A stretch of DNA of 56,575 nt. Origin: Bacteroidota bacterium. GTDB taxonomy: Bacteria > Bacteroidota > Rhodothermia > Rhodothermales > Bin80. Numbering within the stretch: position 1 is the first letter of the stretch; the number at the start of each line of letters is the position of its first letter. Both the position numbers and the translations under genes were made by a program. The stretch covers positions 1 through 56,575 of the forward strand of contig JAPOUL010000012.1 of NCBI GenBank assembly GCA_026708685.1. The letters are read 5' to 3'. A model generated the notes under the pieces. It was given only the letters and a program-made list of their open reading frames with translations. It searched no databases and had not been told where the DNA came from. Shown piece by piece: positions 27,690 to 37,251 of this stretch.

Positions 27690-29261
27690 ATGATGTCTTC
27701 AACTCAATGCATCCCAGAGCTGACTGTTGAGAATTTTGGACCGATCCAACGGGCCAATATTCGCCTGCATCCATTAACCTTGTTTGTTGGTCCTAGCAAT
27801 ACTGGGAAGTCCTATCTATCGATCTTAATTTATGCTTTTCATTGTTACTTTGGTAGCTTAATGTCAAGATATATTTTGAAATCAGAACGGGAATTTTTTA
27901 ATATAGTCCGTTCAATTCTGCCGAACGGTACGGATCATTTGAGAGACTCATTAACATCAATCGGGAAACAACTAAGAGATCTGGAAAGAGATAATCCAAA
28001 AGAAACGGTTGAGGTGATCATCCCTGAACCGTTAGCAGGTGTTCTGCGAGAAGTATTTCAAAAAGCGTCGTGTGTTGGACTTCATGAAGAAATTAGCAGA
28101 TGCTTCGGCCTTGACATCCAATCCCTTCACCGTCATAATGCCTCTTACAGTTTGAATGTGATTTTACGGATCTCGCAAGATGAGAACTTCTCCCCTTTGG
28201 AACACCATTTCACCTTAGATGGCACAAAAAGTACATCTTGGACTCACCTACCCGAGGGGATGCCTCTTTCGCTTTATCGTGAGCATTCAGATGTACTTCC
28301 ATCTCATTTGTCATGGTTGTATTCTCCAAGACTGGAATTTGAGGAGTTCATGGATTATGATGGTGTTGATATTTCTATAGGTAGGATTGAACTCATACAA
28401 TTTATTGCAGAGTATCTTGCTTTTGGAATGTTCGGACCATTTGCACGATCTTCCCATTACCTTCCTGCAGACCGCACTGGAGTTATGCATGCACATAAGG
28501 CAGTGGTAAGTACTGTTCTTAAGAGAGCATCCATGGCTGGAGCCTCTCAATCACAAAACATTCATTCGCTTTCGGGAGTTTTGGCTGATTTTTTAGAGGA
28601 ACTTATGACTTCAGATACCATGGAATCATACATTAGTTATAGTAGGCGACCTTCGGGAATCTTAAATATTTGTAAGAATATTGAGGAGCAAATGCTCAAC
28701 GGCTCCATTAGTACAGATTATTCAGACATCCTGAAATATCCCCAGTTCAGTTTTCAGCCAGATGGATGGGAGAACTCTCTGCCCCTTAAGAATGCCTCAT
28801 CCATGGTGTCAGAACTTGCTCCAATCCTGCTATGCTTACGTAATCATGTCAATAACGGGGATGTCCTCATTGTTGAAGAGCCAGAGTCTCACTTGCATCC
28901 ATCCATGCAAGTTCAATTGATGCGCGAACTTGCTGCTATCGTGAATGCTGGAGTTCGCGTTATCGTGACCACTCATAGCGAATGGATGCTTGAAGAACTG
29001 GCCAATCTAACAAGAATGGGGGCATTACCATCCAATGAACGTGATACAATTGACGGAGGTAGTTCTGCATTATCTCCTGAGAAAGTCGGTGCTTGGTTAT
29101 TTCAGCCAGGAGAGCACCCTAATGGATCTACGGTATCGCAGATTGATCTTGACGAGTCTGGACTCTATCCATCGGGGTTTGATGATGTTGCTATTGCACT
29201 TCACAACAATTGGGCGAGAATTTCGAATAAACTTGAAAAATCGAATGGTTCAACTCATTAA
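27690..29261 (+). CDS. AAA ATPase of the SMC/OLD-like (AAA_15/21) group, defence-type
   Basis: Starts with 'LTVENFGPIQRANIRL', the hallmark opening of OLD/RecF-type ATPases. Walker A 'GPSNTGKSY' follows. Walker B is 'VLIVEEPESHLHP' with the H-loop 'TTHSE' about 30 residues later, typical of AAA_15-type systems such as Septu PtuA or PARIS AriA ATPases. The middle is helical (dimerisation-like). ATG 27690 ('MMSSTQC...') is preferred over 27633 since conserved sequence begins about 10 residues later; both are in frame. The stop overlaps the start of a nuclease-like partner by about 17 bp. No Toprim is seen within the protein. The partner suggests a two-component defence pair, but I do not recognise a named system. 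Confidence 0.82.
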   Translation: MMSSTQCIPELTVENFGPIQRANIRLHPLTLFVGPSNTGKSYLSILIYAFHCYFGSLMSRYILKSEREFFNIVRSILPNGTDHLRDSLTSIGKQLRDLERDNPKETVEVIIPEPLAGVLREVFQKASCVGLHEEISRCFGLDIQSLHRHNASYSLNVILRISQDENFSPLEHHFTLDGTKSTSWTHLPEGMPLSLYREHSDVLPSHLSWLYSPRLEFEEFMDYDGVDISIGRIELIQFIAEYLAFGMFGPFARSSHYLPADRTGVMHAHKAVVSTVLKRASMAGASQSQNIHSLSGVLADFLEELMTSDTMESYISYSRRPSGILNICKNIEEQMLNGSISTDYSDILKYPQFSFQPDGWENSLPLKNASSMVSELAPILLCLRNHVNNGDVLIVEEPESHLHPSMQVQLMRELAAIVNAGVRVIVTTHSEWMLEELANLTRMGALPSNERDTIDGGSSALSPEKVGAWLFQPGEHPNGSTVSQIDLDESGLYPSGFDDVAIALHNNWARISNKLEKSNGSTH

Positions 29262-29711
29262 AACGATAAAAAGGCATGTTCCAGAGAATGCAATCTATCA
29301 AGGGCGTTTGAAAAAGCAGGGATGTACTGTTAAAATGAACGAGATTCCGAATCCTAACCTGACCGTTGACTTGGACAAAATCAACAAAGTAGATGATTCA
29401 AAGAATGCAGATTTCCTGTTTGCATCGGAGGATGATGGCGGTTGGATTTTAGTGATTGAATTGAAGAAAGGGAGGCCTGATATTTCACATGCAATAGAGC
29501 AACTACAGTCTGCGGCAAAACTCGTGGAGAAGTGGACTAATTCGGAAGATGTTGAAAATTTCATGGGAGTTTTAGTGTCGGGAGGATTAAGCAGGTACCA
29601 GTCCTCTAAATTGAAAAAATGTTAGACAGGGGGATTCGATTTAAAGGAGAGAATCGTAAAATTTTGAGAATTGCAAGTGGATCTGAATTAAAACGAATGT
29701 TCGTTTTGTGA
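29245..29711 (+). CDS. Small PD-(D/E)XK nuclease-like protein, partner of the ATPase, with late frameshift
   Basis: ATG 29245 lies inside the ATPase's last codons, a typical coupled pair. The fragment 'ADFLFAS' (D56) followed by 'ILVIELKKGRPD' (E72-x-K74) is a PD-(D/E)XK-type active-site signature, preceded by a short helical segment. Then come 'AIEQLQSAAKLVEKW' and 'GVLVSGG'. The frame stops at 29623-29625 ('KLKKC*') within an A6 run. Inserting one base, or a -1 slip, continues as 'MLDRGIRFKGENRKILRIA' to a TGA at 29709-29711, restoring a natural nuclease-like end of about 155 residues. So this is either a 1-nt deletion, a sequence error, or slippage. Cleavage activity is inferred only. Confidence 0.6.
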
Positions 29712-29885
29712 CATACATATGTAGAGTAGAAACTGTTGTCACAAAATGATTAACTCAATTTAAAATCGCCGCAGGGAGTAAAAACCGTCATCAAGCGAAG
29801 ATAGCTATGGATGATGGCTTCATTCCGTTTGATCTGGAGTCAAAAACTATGTAAAGTCAGTGAACTATATAACAGATAAGTCAAA

Positions 29886-31373
29886 TCACATGTGATTAAA
29901 TCTTCTTGGAATGGTTCTCTGCCAAAGTGAAAGACCTTGTTCAAGAGAAGTAACCAGCCAGTTTTCAAAGCGGGATTCCATTTCCTTGTACTCATCCTGG
30001 GCACTAATCAAAAAAACTTCCTTACATACGGGTGATACACTTCCAATTTCAGATTCATTGCTACTGACTTGAACTTTCTCAAACCAAGTGGCTGTACAGG
30101 CGAATACCCCCTTAAAGTTATACCCAATTCCATGAAATGACACCAACAGAGAGCACTCACGATTGCTGTTATTTTCTTTGAAGCACAACCGTACATAAGA
30201 TCGATAAATATCCGTATCAGCATCATAATTGAATTCACGGGCTGAAGTGATGATTTGATTTCGATAATAATGACTATGGGGCGAATCAAACTCAGCATTA
30301 TGAACAAAAAGATCAAATGATTTGGGAATTTTTTCGCAGAGATTATCTTTGATTTCCGTCATTTTTCCATGAGCATGTTGATGCAGTTGTTCGGCGTACT
30401 GTGAAGTTACCTTCCATTCATGCTCTAAGTGATCTTGCTCTGCTACGAACATCATTTCAATAGATTTTAATCGCTTCCCAAGCTTAACATTCCGTTGGGT
30501 TTCCTTGAGAATATTGAAAGCATCAAACAACTCGCGTTTAAGAACCAACACGAAAAATTCCACGAGCTCATTGAGTTTACCAAGGTCAGCCTGCTCCAGT
30601 GCGTCCATGTATGCTGATCTGTTTTCTTCGCGAACCACTAACGGAAAAACTCCTCCTTGAATGAGAACCAATGTTGCCAACGCCCGGGCAACTCGACCAT
30701 TCCCATCGGTAAACGGATGAATTTGTACAAATCTATGATGAAGCCATGCGGCCTCCACCTCTGGGGAAATATTCTTGTCCATGTGATCAATATGCATTGC
30801 TATCAGACGGTCCATTTCGGAATTTACATGCTCAGGTGGACAATATTCATGAAGTTGTCCATCAGGCCGAGTCGGATTATTAGGAACTGTTTTGTACTTG
30901 CCAGACTCTATCTTAATGGGAATAATGTTTCCAAATTGATCTATTCCTTCAGTGGTTTTTTGATGTTTCGTAAAGAGAGCGTGTAATTCTTTAATGAAAC
31001 TTGTTGACAGTTGACGCTCCTGCTTCACGAAAGAAAAAACGAATTCAATGGCATCTTGTTGATCATGAATCATAGCAATGGTTCGTTCAGCCTCTCTATT
31101 TGACATCCGATGAGAGATGTAAGCGGCGTTTAATCCTCTTTCAATGAGAGTTTCGGTAGTCCCTTTGTCAAATGAATAAATACGCTCAATGAGACCAGTT
31201 TCAATGGCCCATCTTCTATTGATGCGTTGATTAAATTCATGTATGTCAGATAACTTTTCGTGCTGTTCATTCCAGAGTTTTGTCAAGATCCGAATTTCCC
31301 CAGAATTCAAAGTACTGGGATCTTGTTCATAGTCTAGGATTGGCTTCCAGCGATACTTAGAGTTCTGGTCCAT
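29886..31373 (-). CDS. Fic-domain protein (probable AMPylator)
   Basis: The Fic active-site motif 'HPFTDGNGRVAR' is at residues 219-230, an exact match to HxFx(D/E)GNGRxxR, so nucleotidyl transfer (usually AMP to a Ser/Thr/Tyr of a target) is expected. The flap is plausibly near 155-165. Around 59-64 'TGLIER' resembles the inhibitory (S/T)xxxE(G/N) helix motif but has Arg in the last position, so autoinhibition may be atypical. The C-terminal ~200 residues are an alpha/beta extension of unknown function. No antitoxin gene is next to it. It converges on the ATPase-nuclease pair, about 175 bp from the frameshifted end; whether it belongs to that module is unknown. Confidence 0.85.
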   Translation of the reverse strand: MDQNSKYRWKPILDYEQDPSTLNSGEIRILTKLWNEQHEKLSDIHEFNQRINRRWAIETGLIERIYSFDKGTTETLIERGLNAAYISHRMSNREAERTIAMIHDQQDAIEFVFSFVKQERQLSTSFIKELHALFTKHQKTTEGIDQFGNIIPIKIESGKYKTVPNNPTRPDGQLHEYCPPEHVNSEMDRLIAMHIDHMDKNISPEVEAAWLHHRFVQIHPFTDGNGRVARALATLVLIQGGVFPLVVREENRSAYMDALEQADLGKLNELVEFFVLVLKRELFDAFNILKETQRNVKLGKRLKSIEMMFVAEQDHLEHEWKVTSQYAEQLHQHAHGKMTEIKDNLCEKIPKSFDLFVHNAEFDSPHSHYYRNQIITSAREFNYDADTDIYRSYVRLCFKENNSNRECSLLVSFHGIGYNFKGVFACTATWFEKVQVSSNESEIGSVSPVCKEVFLISAQDEYKEMESRFENWLVTSLEQGLSLWQRTIPRRFNHM

Positions 31374-31803
31374 GAGTTAATGGGTAGTGTGATAGCAAAC
31401 AACTGAATGTAGATGCAATAATGCAATACAAATTCTGAATAGAGAAAATGGAATCCAAGAAGTGTAACATCAGACTTGAGCAGATTGCTTACAAATTTTA
31501 GAATTCAACAAATCTTCTTCAAGGTATGAACAAGCACTATCATTAAACGATTTCATCAATAACTGTTGAATGACCTTGCCTCAACGATGATAAAATAGTG
31601 ATGAAGTCACAGAAATAGCATATTGACAGATAAAACCAAGAAAAGTCACCTTTAAGCCATAGACAGGAATTGTATTCATTGAAATCATACTCGGATGAAC
31701 CTATTGGGTGTTCAATCGTAATTCCACAACTTACGTCTCAGGATCCAAGTTTTATTACAGTCATGCAAGGTTTTCATTTCGCCACATTCCAATCACTCCA
31801 TCC
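31374..31803. other. Divergent intergenic region, no gene recognised
   Basis: About 430 bp between the Fic gene and the subtilase, both reading outward. It probably holds both promoters, but no reliable elements were found. A frame upstream of the subtilase start runs back to GTG 31708 without a stop. Confidence 0.4.
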
Positions 31804-34800
31804 ATGTCTCTGCCATTTGGTAGATTGCTCTTTGTGATTTTACTATCCATCACACATTTGAGTGAAGCATTATCCCAAGCTCTTGAATCAGGATATCAGC
31901 CACAGGCGGTCGTGGTTCAGTTTAGCACCAACGTACTGATTTCAGAAGGGTTGAGCAAAACAGGTCTTGAAGTATTTGATCAAAAGGCACATAAATACAA
32001 AGTCCATACTATGACGAGAATGTTTCCATTCTTGGATCGTCTTGTACCTACAGAAAAGACTGAGGCGAATCTTTCAGCACTGCGTCATACCTATTATGTC
32101 TACTACGACGCTGTTGAGCCACCCGATCGAGTGGCATTAGATTTGATGAAAGAAAAGGATGTCATCTATGCAGAACCCATCCATATCAATGAATCCCATG
32201 GTTCAATTACCCATGAAGGACCGGATGATCCTCTGTATGATCAGCTATCCTACCTACAACATATTCGCTTGCCCGAAGCTTGGGACATCGTCAAGAGCAA
32301 TGATGCATCCACTCCAGTGGTGGTTGCGATCGTAGATACAGGATCCGACTGGAGACATGAAGACCTCCGTGCGAATGTGTGGACCAATGGAGATGAGATC
32401 CCCAGTAATGGGGTTGATGATGACGAAAATGGATTTATCGACGACATTCATGGAGTCAATTTTTGCAATCAAAATGCACCAAACAATGATCCTGGGAGCT
32501 TGAATCAAAACAGAGATGATGGTTTTCACGGGACGGCCGTAGCTGGTGTTGCCAGTGCCGTCAGTGATAACGGAATTGGGATTACGGGAGCCGCATGGAA
32601 TGCACAGTTAATGCATGTCAAAGTCGTTTGCTCAGCTGGGCAGGTATTCCATTATGAAGGGATTGCCTATGCGGCCATGAATGGTGCAGATATTATCAAT
32701 ACCAGTTGGGGTGCGACCCACTTAGGTCCTGTTCCACCGCCTAGTTATATTGCACAGACTTTGGACCTTGCCACGGATTTGGGAGCACTGGTGGTTGCAT
32801 CTGCGGGGAATAACCCCTTGAATTCCAGTCAGTATCCTCACTATCCAGCTCGGTACTATCGAGTCCTATCCGTTGGTGCAACACAAAAAGATTCTCGAGA
32901 GTTAGCAGGTTTTTCAGCTTACGGCAAGACCGTGGATGTATTTGCTCCCGGAGTGAGTATTCTCACAACCTTTCCCGAAAACATGTACAAGACAGCACGA
33001 GGTACATCATTTTCAGCACCCTTGGTGAGCGGCATAGCGGCTCTGATCAAAACCCGTTTTCCAGACATTCCACCAGATGCTCTGCGGGAGAGAATTCGAC
33101 TTTCCAGTGAAAATATTGATCAACATAACCATCAGAGATTCACCCAAAAACTTGGACGTGGATTTGTCAATGCATTCGCAAGTCTACAGCCCCCGACTCT
33201 TCCTGGGATTCGGTTACGAAAATGGTCTTTGAACGACATCGATGGCAATGGTCAGATTGATTCGGGTAATCAAGTGGAGGTACATGTACAGATCACCAAT
33301 TTCTTGGCAGATTCCGAGCAACTCACACTTGAATTAGTGCCCGCAGATCCATACCCTTTCCTTTCATTCCATTCCAGTCAAGTCATGATTGGTCAACTGA
33401 AAAGTCAACAATCCGCCGATGCGATCTTCCGTTTTTCGGTCAACGATCATGCGCCTTCTTATCAAACCGTGACATTTTATCCTCGCGTTCGTGATGGCAC
33501 TCACACCGATGATATTGAAGAGCTAAGTTTTGGAATCAATACGTATCTACCCGAAACGATTTCTGCGTTACAAGCCCTTTACCATTCTACGGCTGGACAT
33601 CGATGGATTACCAATTCCAACTGGAATACGGGATCTCCCTCCAATGCCTTGGATTTAATGAGTTGGTATGGTGTGAGCGTGGGAGATTTTTCAGTGAGGG
33701 GTATTTCTCTTCCGTATAACAATCTCAATGGTACCATTCCCCCCGAATTGAGACAACTCCAAAATCTTTGGTCTTTGATCCTCCTTGGTAATTCACTGGT
33801 CGGTGAAATTCCTGATGAACTGAGTGAACTATCACATTTGAGTGAATTGGACCTGGGTGAAAACTCTCTATCGGGGAGAATCCCTATGTCGCTCAGTCAT
33901 CTTAAAAAGATGACAAGACTTGAACTCCACCACAATGCACTCGTTGGATCCATCCCGAAAGAATTGGGACAACTCAAGGATCTCTTTACACTAAAGCTCA
34001 GCCACAATCAATTATCGGGTCAGATTCCCGAGGAGCTTGGCCAACTGGATCTTCTCTATGAATTGAATCTTGCCCATAATGTCCTTACTGGCACACTGCC
34101 CCGTAGTCTTATGCAAATTCAATCCCTAAAGATCTTAGAATTTGATGGACAGAATGTGTGTGCTCCAGCTGATGATGAGTTTCAGAGTTGGCTTCAAAGG
34201 ATTCCCTCGGTAAAAGGGCCGACATGCAAGGGACTGGTATTTGAGCATGAAGTGGAACATCAGTCCTTCATACAAGGAGTAGAGATCACTCCGCTAACCT
34301 TGCCAGAGGCAATCGGTGGTGCTCCCCCGATGACTTATTCACTCAAACCTGCTCTTCCTACTGGACTGGTCTTTGATCAAGAGTTCAGAACAATTCAGGG
34401 AATCCCAAGCATAACCATCAAGAAAACGGATTATGTTTACTCTGCAACGGATTCCAATTTGTTGAGTGATAGTCTATCGTTTACCATGGAGGTTGTCTCG
34501 CCAGTATCAACCGAGGATGATGGGATACCACAACAATTTGCTCTCCACAGCAATTATCCTAATCCATTTGCGGATAGGACTCATCTTCGGATGGACCTTC
34601 CCTGGACGGCAGAAGTCAGGGTGGAAGTATTGGATATTACGGGGCGAGTTGTATTTATATCATCACCTAAGCGGATGACCGCTGGTTGGTCAAACGAGGT
34701 GAAAATCAATGGAGATGGTCTATCGGCAGGAATTTATTTATACAGAGTGACCGTCCAGTCACCTGATGGCTATTCCGAATACAAGGGAAGTTTTGTGCGT

Positions 34801-34809
34801 GCTGGATAA
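31804..34809 (+). CDS. Secreted subtilase (S8) with leucine-rich repeats and Por-type sorting domain
   Basis: ATG 31804 gives a clean signal peptide ('GRLLFVILLSITHLSEALSQ'), while the frame is open back to GTG 31708. A propeptide-like region precedes the S8 domain: Asp in 'VVVAIVDTGSD' (D178), His in 'DGFHGTAVAGVA' (H242), Ser in 'ARGTSFSAPLVSG' (S402), all present. From about residue 595 there are five or six plant-type LRRs ('NLNGTIPPELRQLQNLWSL', 'NSLSGRIPMSLSHLKKMTRL', 'NQLSGQIPEELGQLDLLYEL'). A putative Ig-like segment ('PMTYSLKPALPTGLVF') follows. The C-terminus ('SNYPNPFADRTHLRMDLP', 'DITGRVVFIS', 'GIYLYRV') is a type A sorting tag. The likely role is extracellular proteolysis or processing of surface proteins; the LRR would bind substrate. 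Confidence 0.88.
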   Translation: MSLPFGRLLFVILLSITHLSEALSQALESGYQPQAVVVQFSTNVLISEGLSKTGLEVFDQKAHKYKVHTMTRMFPFLDRLVPTEKTEANLSALRHTYYVYYDAVEPPDRVALDLMKEKDVIYAEPIHINESHGSITHEGPDDPLYDQLSYLQHIRLPEAWDIVKSNDASTPVVVAIVDTGSDWRHEDLRANVWTNGDEIPSNGVDDDENGFIDDIHGVNFCNQNAPNNDPGSLNQNRDDGFHGTAVAGVASAVSDNGIGITGAAWNAQLMHVKVVCSAGQVFHYEGIAYAAMNGADIINTSWGATHLGPVPPPSYIAQTLDLATDLGALVVASAGNNPLNSSQYPHYPARYYRVLSVGATQKDSRELAGFSAYGKTVDVFAPGVSILTTFPENMYKTARGTSFSAPLVSGIAALIKTRFPDIPPDALRERIRLSSENIDQHNHQRFTQKLGRGFVNAFASLQPPTLPGIRLRKWSLNDIDGNGQIDSGNQVEVHVQITNFLADSEQLTLELVPADPYPFLSFHSSQVMIGQLKSQQSADAIFRFSVNDHAPSYQTVTFYPRVRDGTHTDDIEELSFGINTYLPETISALQALYHSTAGHRWITNSNWNTGSPSNALDLMSWYGVSVGDFSVRGISLPYNNLNGTIPPELRQLQNLWSLILLGNSLVGEIPDELSELSHLSELDLGENSLSGRIPMSLSHLKKMTRLELHHNALVGSIPKELGQLKDLFTLKLSHNQLSGQIPEELGQLDLLYELNLAHNVLTGTLPRSLMQIQSLKILEFDGQNVCAPADDEFQSWLQRIPSVKGPTCKGLVFEHEVEHQSFIQGVEITPLTLPEAIGGAPPMTYSLKPALPTGLVFDQEFRTIQGIPSITIKKTDYVYSATDSNLLSDSLSFTMEVVSPVSTEDDGIPQQFALHSNYPNPFADRTHLRMDLPWTAEVRVEVLDITGRVVFISSPKRMTAGWSNEVKINGDGLSAGIYLYRVTVQSPDGYSEYKGSFVRAG

Positions 34810-34863
34810 TGGCATTTTGATTCAATGGTATTTCTAGGGAAGATTGATGCTGATCTAAGGGAT

Positions 34864-34889
34864 CCAATATCATCGCATGATATGGTTTT
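34864..34889 (+). terminator. Possible rho-independent terminator after the subtilase gene
   Basis: CCAATATCAT-cgc-ATGATATGG can fold into a bulged hairpin and is followed by TTTT, about 55 bp downstream of the subtilase stop and 70 bp before hyuA. The stem is AT-rich with one bulge, so strength is doubtful. Confidence 0.3.
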
Positions 34890-34957
34890 GTCTACGAAAA
34901 GTCATTCTTTAATGGCTCATCTCATGTTCAAGTTTTTTGGTTGATCCCATTGGACCC

Positions 34958-36991
34958 ATGTCAGCAATCCGCTCCTGTATTGGAGTTGACGTAGGCGGCA
35001 CATTTACAGACTTTGTAGTCCTTGAATCTTCTGGGCTCAAGATCTATAAGTTGCAAACCACCCCCGAAAATCAGAGTCAGGCAATCCTCAGTGGGTTGAA
35101 AATTTTTTCGGTGCATCCAGAGACACCGATCATGCATGGCACGACGATTGCCACCAATGCACTATTGGAAAGACAGGGTGCCAAAACAGCACTGATCACC
35201 ACCCGAGGGTTTGCGGATGTTCTGGAAATTGGTCGACAGGACCGGCCCCATCTATACGCCTTTTCTCAAACGAAAAAGCCTCCTCTTGTAAGTCGTTCAT
35301 TACGCTTTGAGGTGAGCGAGCGAATCAATAGCAAAGGCAAGATCCAAAAAGAGCTGGATCCATCATCCTTATCGGAGCTGATGTCTAGTCTCAAGGAGAA
35401 ACGGGTAGAAAGCATAGCTATTGTCTTATTGTTTTCGTTTTTGAATGATACGCATGAGCGCCAGATTGAAACCTTCATCAAAACGGAACTCTGTGATATT
35501 CCAATGACACTGAGTACGGACTTGCTCCCAGAATATAGAGAATACGAACGCACATCTACGACCGTAATCAATGCATATGTTCGCCCATCCGTACAGCACT
35601 ATTTGAGACATCTTGAAGGTGGACTTAAAGGACGATCCCTGTATGTAATGCAATCCAATGGAGGAACATTGAAGGCGGATCAGGCTGCATCAGAGGCCGC
35701 TCGTCTTGTTCTCAGCGGACCTGCTGGAGGTGTTACAGCTGCATTTGTTACCGCGAAACAGGCTTTTTCCACGGATACACCACATATCATCACCCTTGAT
35801 ATGGGCGGTACCAGTACAGATGTTGCACTCTGTCCAGGAAGAATTCCGCAAACCACTGAAACCGTCATAGGGGATATGCCACTGAGGCTACCCAGTACGG
35901 AAATTCATACCGTTGGAGCGGGAGGGGGGAGTTTAGCTCAGGTGGACCGTGGAGGTCTTCTACGGGTTGGGCCTCAGAGTGCTGGTGCAGATCCAGGGCC
36001 AGTATGCTATGGGAATGGAGGCAGCATTCCTACAGTCACCGATGCAAATCTCGTCCTTGGACGAATGGTTGGTGCAGAGTTTTTAGGTGGGCAGACCTCT
36101 ATGGCATTGGACGAGGGTTTATCCCGGCAGGCCATTGCACACCTTGCCGAGTCATTGCACTGTTCAGTAGAGGAAGCTGCAACGGGAATTTTGCGGGTTG
36201 CAAACGCTACGATGGAACGTGCCCTCCGACGCATTTCGGTGGAATCAGGCTATGATCCCCGAAAGTATGTGCTTGTGCCTTTTGGAGGTGCAGGCCCACT
36301 TCATGCATGCGAAATCGCAGATTCACTTGGAATCACGAAGATTTTGGTGCCACGCTATCCTGGGGTTCTCAGTGCTATGGGACTGTTGATGGCCGATCTT
36401 GTAAGCGATGCATCCAAAGCACTTCTCTCTATGATGGATGCTCTGATTTCCGATCCTTCCCCACTGGGTGCTATCATAGAACAACTCAAGGCCATCGTTC
36501 AATCTCAATTGCCATCTGATTCCGATAAGGCTGAATTGGAATGTCATCTTGACCTACGATATCAAGGGCAAAGCTATGAACTGACAGTACCCCTAGATCT
36601 CCCTGCCCATCCGACGAGTCTGAAGTCTGCATGTGAGGCGTTTCATCGTGCCCATCATCAGAGATATGGTCACTCAGAACGAGAGTTGCCCGTTGAGTCG
36701 GTTGCGGTGCGTTTACTGGCCCGAATACCAAAATCCTTCACTTCTCCGAAGACGGAAGAATTAGGAAATCCTTCTATGAAGATGTCGGATTATCCAAGGG
36801 TAAATGTATACTTTTCCGCAGATCAGCCCCATAGCACTCCACTCATGTATAGAGATCATTTGATTCCAGGATGTCGCTTTGAAGGGCCTGCACTGGTGAT
36901 TCAGTACGACTCTACTGTGCTGATTCCACCACACTGGGAGGTGAGCATAGATCAATGGATGAATCTCCATGTGGCATTACTTTTATCATAG
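34958..36991 (+). CDS. hyuA: Hydantoinase/oxoprolinase subunit A (HyuA)
   Basis: Carries the ATP-binding N-terminal block 'GVDVGGTFTDFVVL' with 'HGTTIATNALLERQGAKTAL' and 'TTRGFADVLEIGRQ'. The second domain has 'TLDMGGTSTDVAL' and 'GAGGGSLAQVD', and 'VPFGGAGPLHACEIA' comes later. All are standard HyuA motifs and ~677 residues is normal. With HyuB it forms an ATP-dependent amidohydrolase that opens 5-oxoproline, N-methylhydantoin or similar rings; acetone carboxylases are homologous, so the substrate is not fixed. ATG 34958 is chosen over an in-frame TTG at 34937. Its partner hyuB lies 9.6 kb downstream on the same strand, separated by an opposite-strand gene, which is unusual. Confidence 0.92.
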   Translation: MSAIRSCIGVDVGGTFTDFVVLESSGLKIYKLQTTPENQSQAILSGLKIFSVHPETPIMHGTTIATNALLERQGAKTALITTRGFADVLEIGRQDRPHLYAFSQTKKPPLVSRSLRFEVSERINSKGKIQKELDPSSLSELMSSLKEKRVESIAIVLLFSFLNDTHERQIETFIKTELCDIPMTLSTDLLPEYREYERTSTTVINAYVRPSVQHYLRHLEGGLKGRSLYVMQSNGGTLKADQAASEAARLVLSGPAGGVTAAFVTAKQAFSTDTPHIITLDMGGTSTDVALCPGRIPQTTETVIGDMPLRLPSTEIHTVGAGGGSLAQVDRGGLLRVGPQSAGADPGPVCYGNGGSIPTVTDANLVLGRMVGAEFLGGQTSMALDEGLSRQAIAHLAESLHCSVEEAATGILRVANATMERALRRISVESGYDPRKYVLVPFGGAGPLHACEIADSLGITKILVPRYPGVLSAMGLLMADLVSDASKALLSMMDALISDPSPLGAIIEQLKAIVQSQLPSDSDKAELECHLDLRYQGQSYELTVPLDLPAHPTSLKSACEAFHRAHHQRYGHSERELPVESVAVRLLARIPKSFTSPKTEELGNPSMKMSDYPRVNVYFSADQPHSTPLMYRDHLIPGCRFEGPALVIQYDSTVLIPPHWEVSIDQWMNLHVALLLS

Positions 36992-37086
36992 GTGGAGTTG
37001 ATCTTTCAGAGTGATCGTTCTTGGATGGTGTGGGGTAGGGGATCCGCGATGCATACTGGCACAGGTGTTAACAGATTTACGATCAT

Positions 37087-37103
37087 TCACCGTTGAACGG
37101 TGA
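37087..37103. promoter_or_regulatory. 8-bp inverted repeat between convergent genes
   Basis: TCACCGTT-G-AACGGTGA, an exact dyad, lies in the 260-bp gap between hyuA (stop 36991) and the giant gene's stop (37252). With a one-base centre it cannot form a normal hairpin loop without opening, and there is no T-tract. It could be an operator or a weak terminator. Confidence 0.25.
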
Positions 37104-37251
37104 TCATGAAAGCTGTTTGATTTGAATGGACAGGAGATGGCCTGAGTGGGAATGATTCATAGCCATTACTGTAAAGTTGGAGTCATTCATGTTGATATCA
37201 CCAAAAAGGATGATTTCATGATTCTGGGGGTAGAGAGATCTGGAGATTCCC

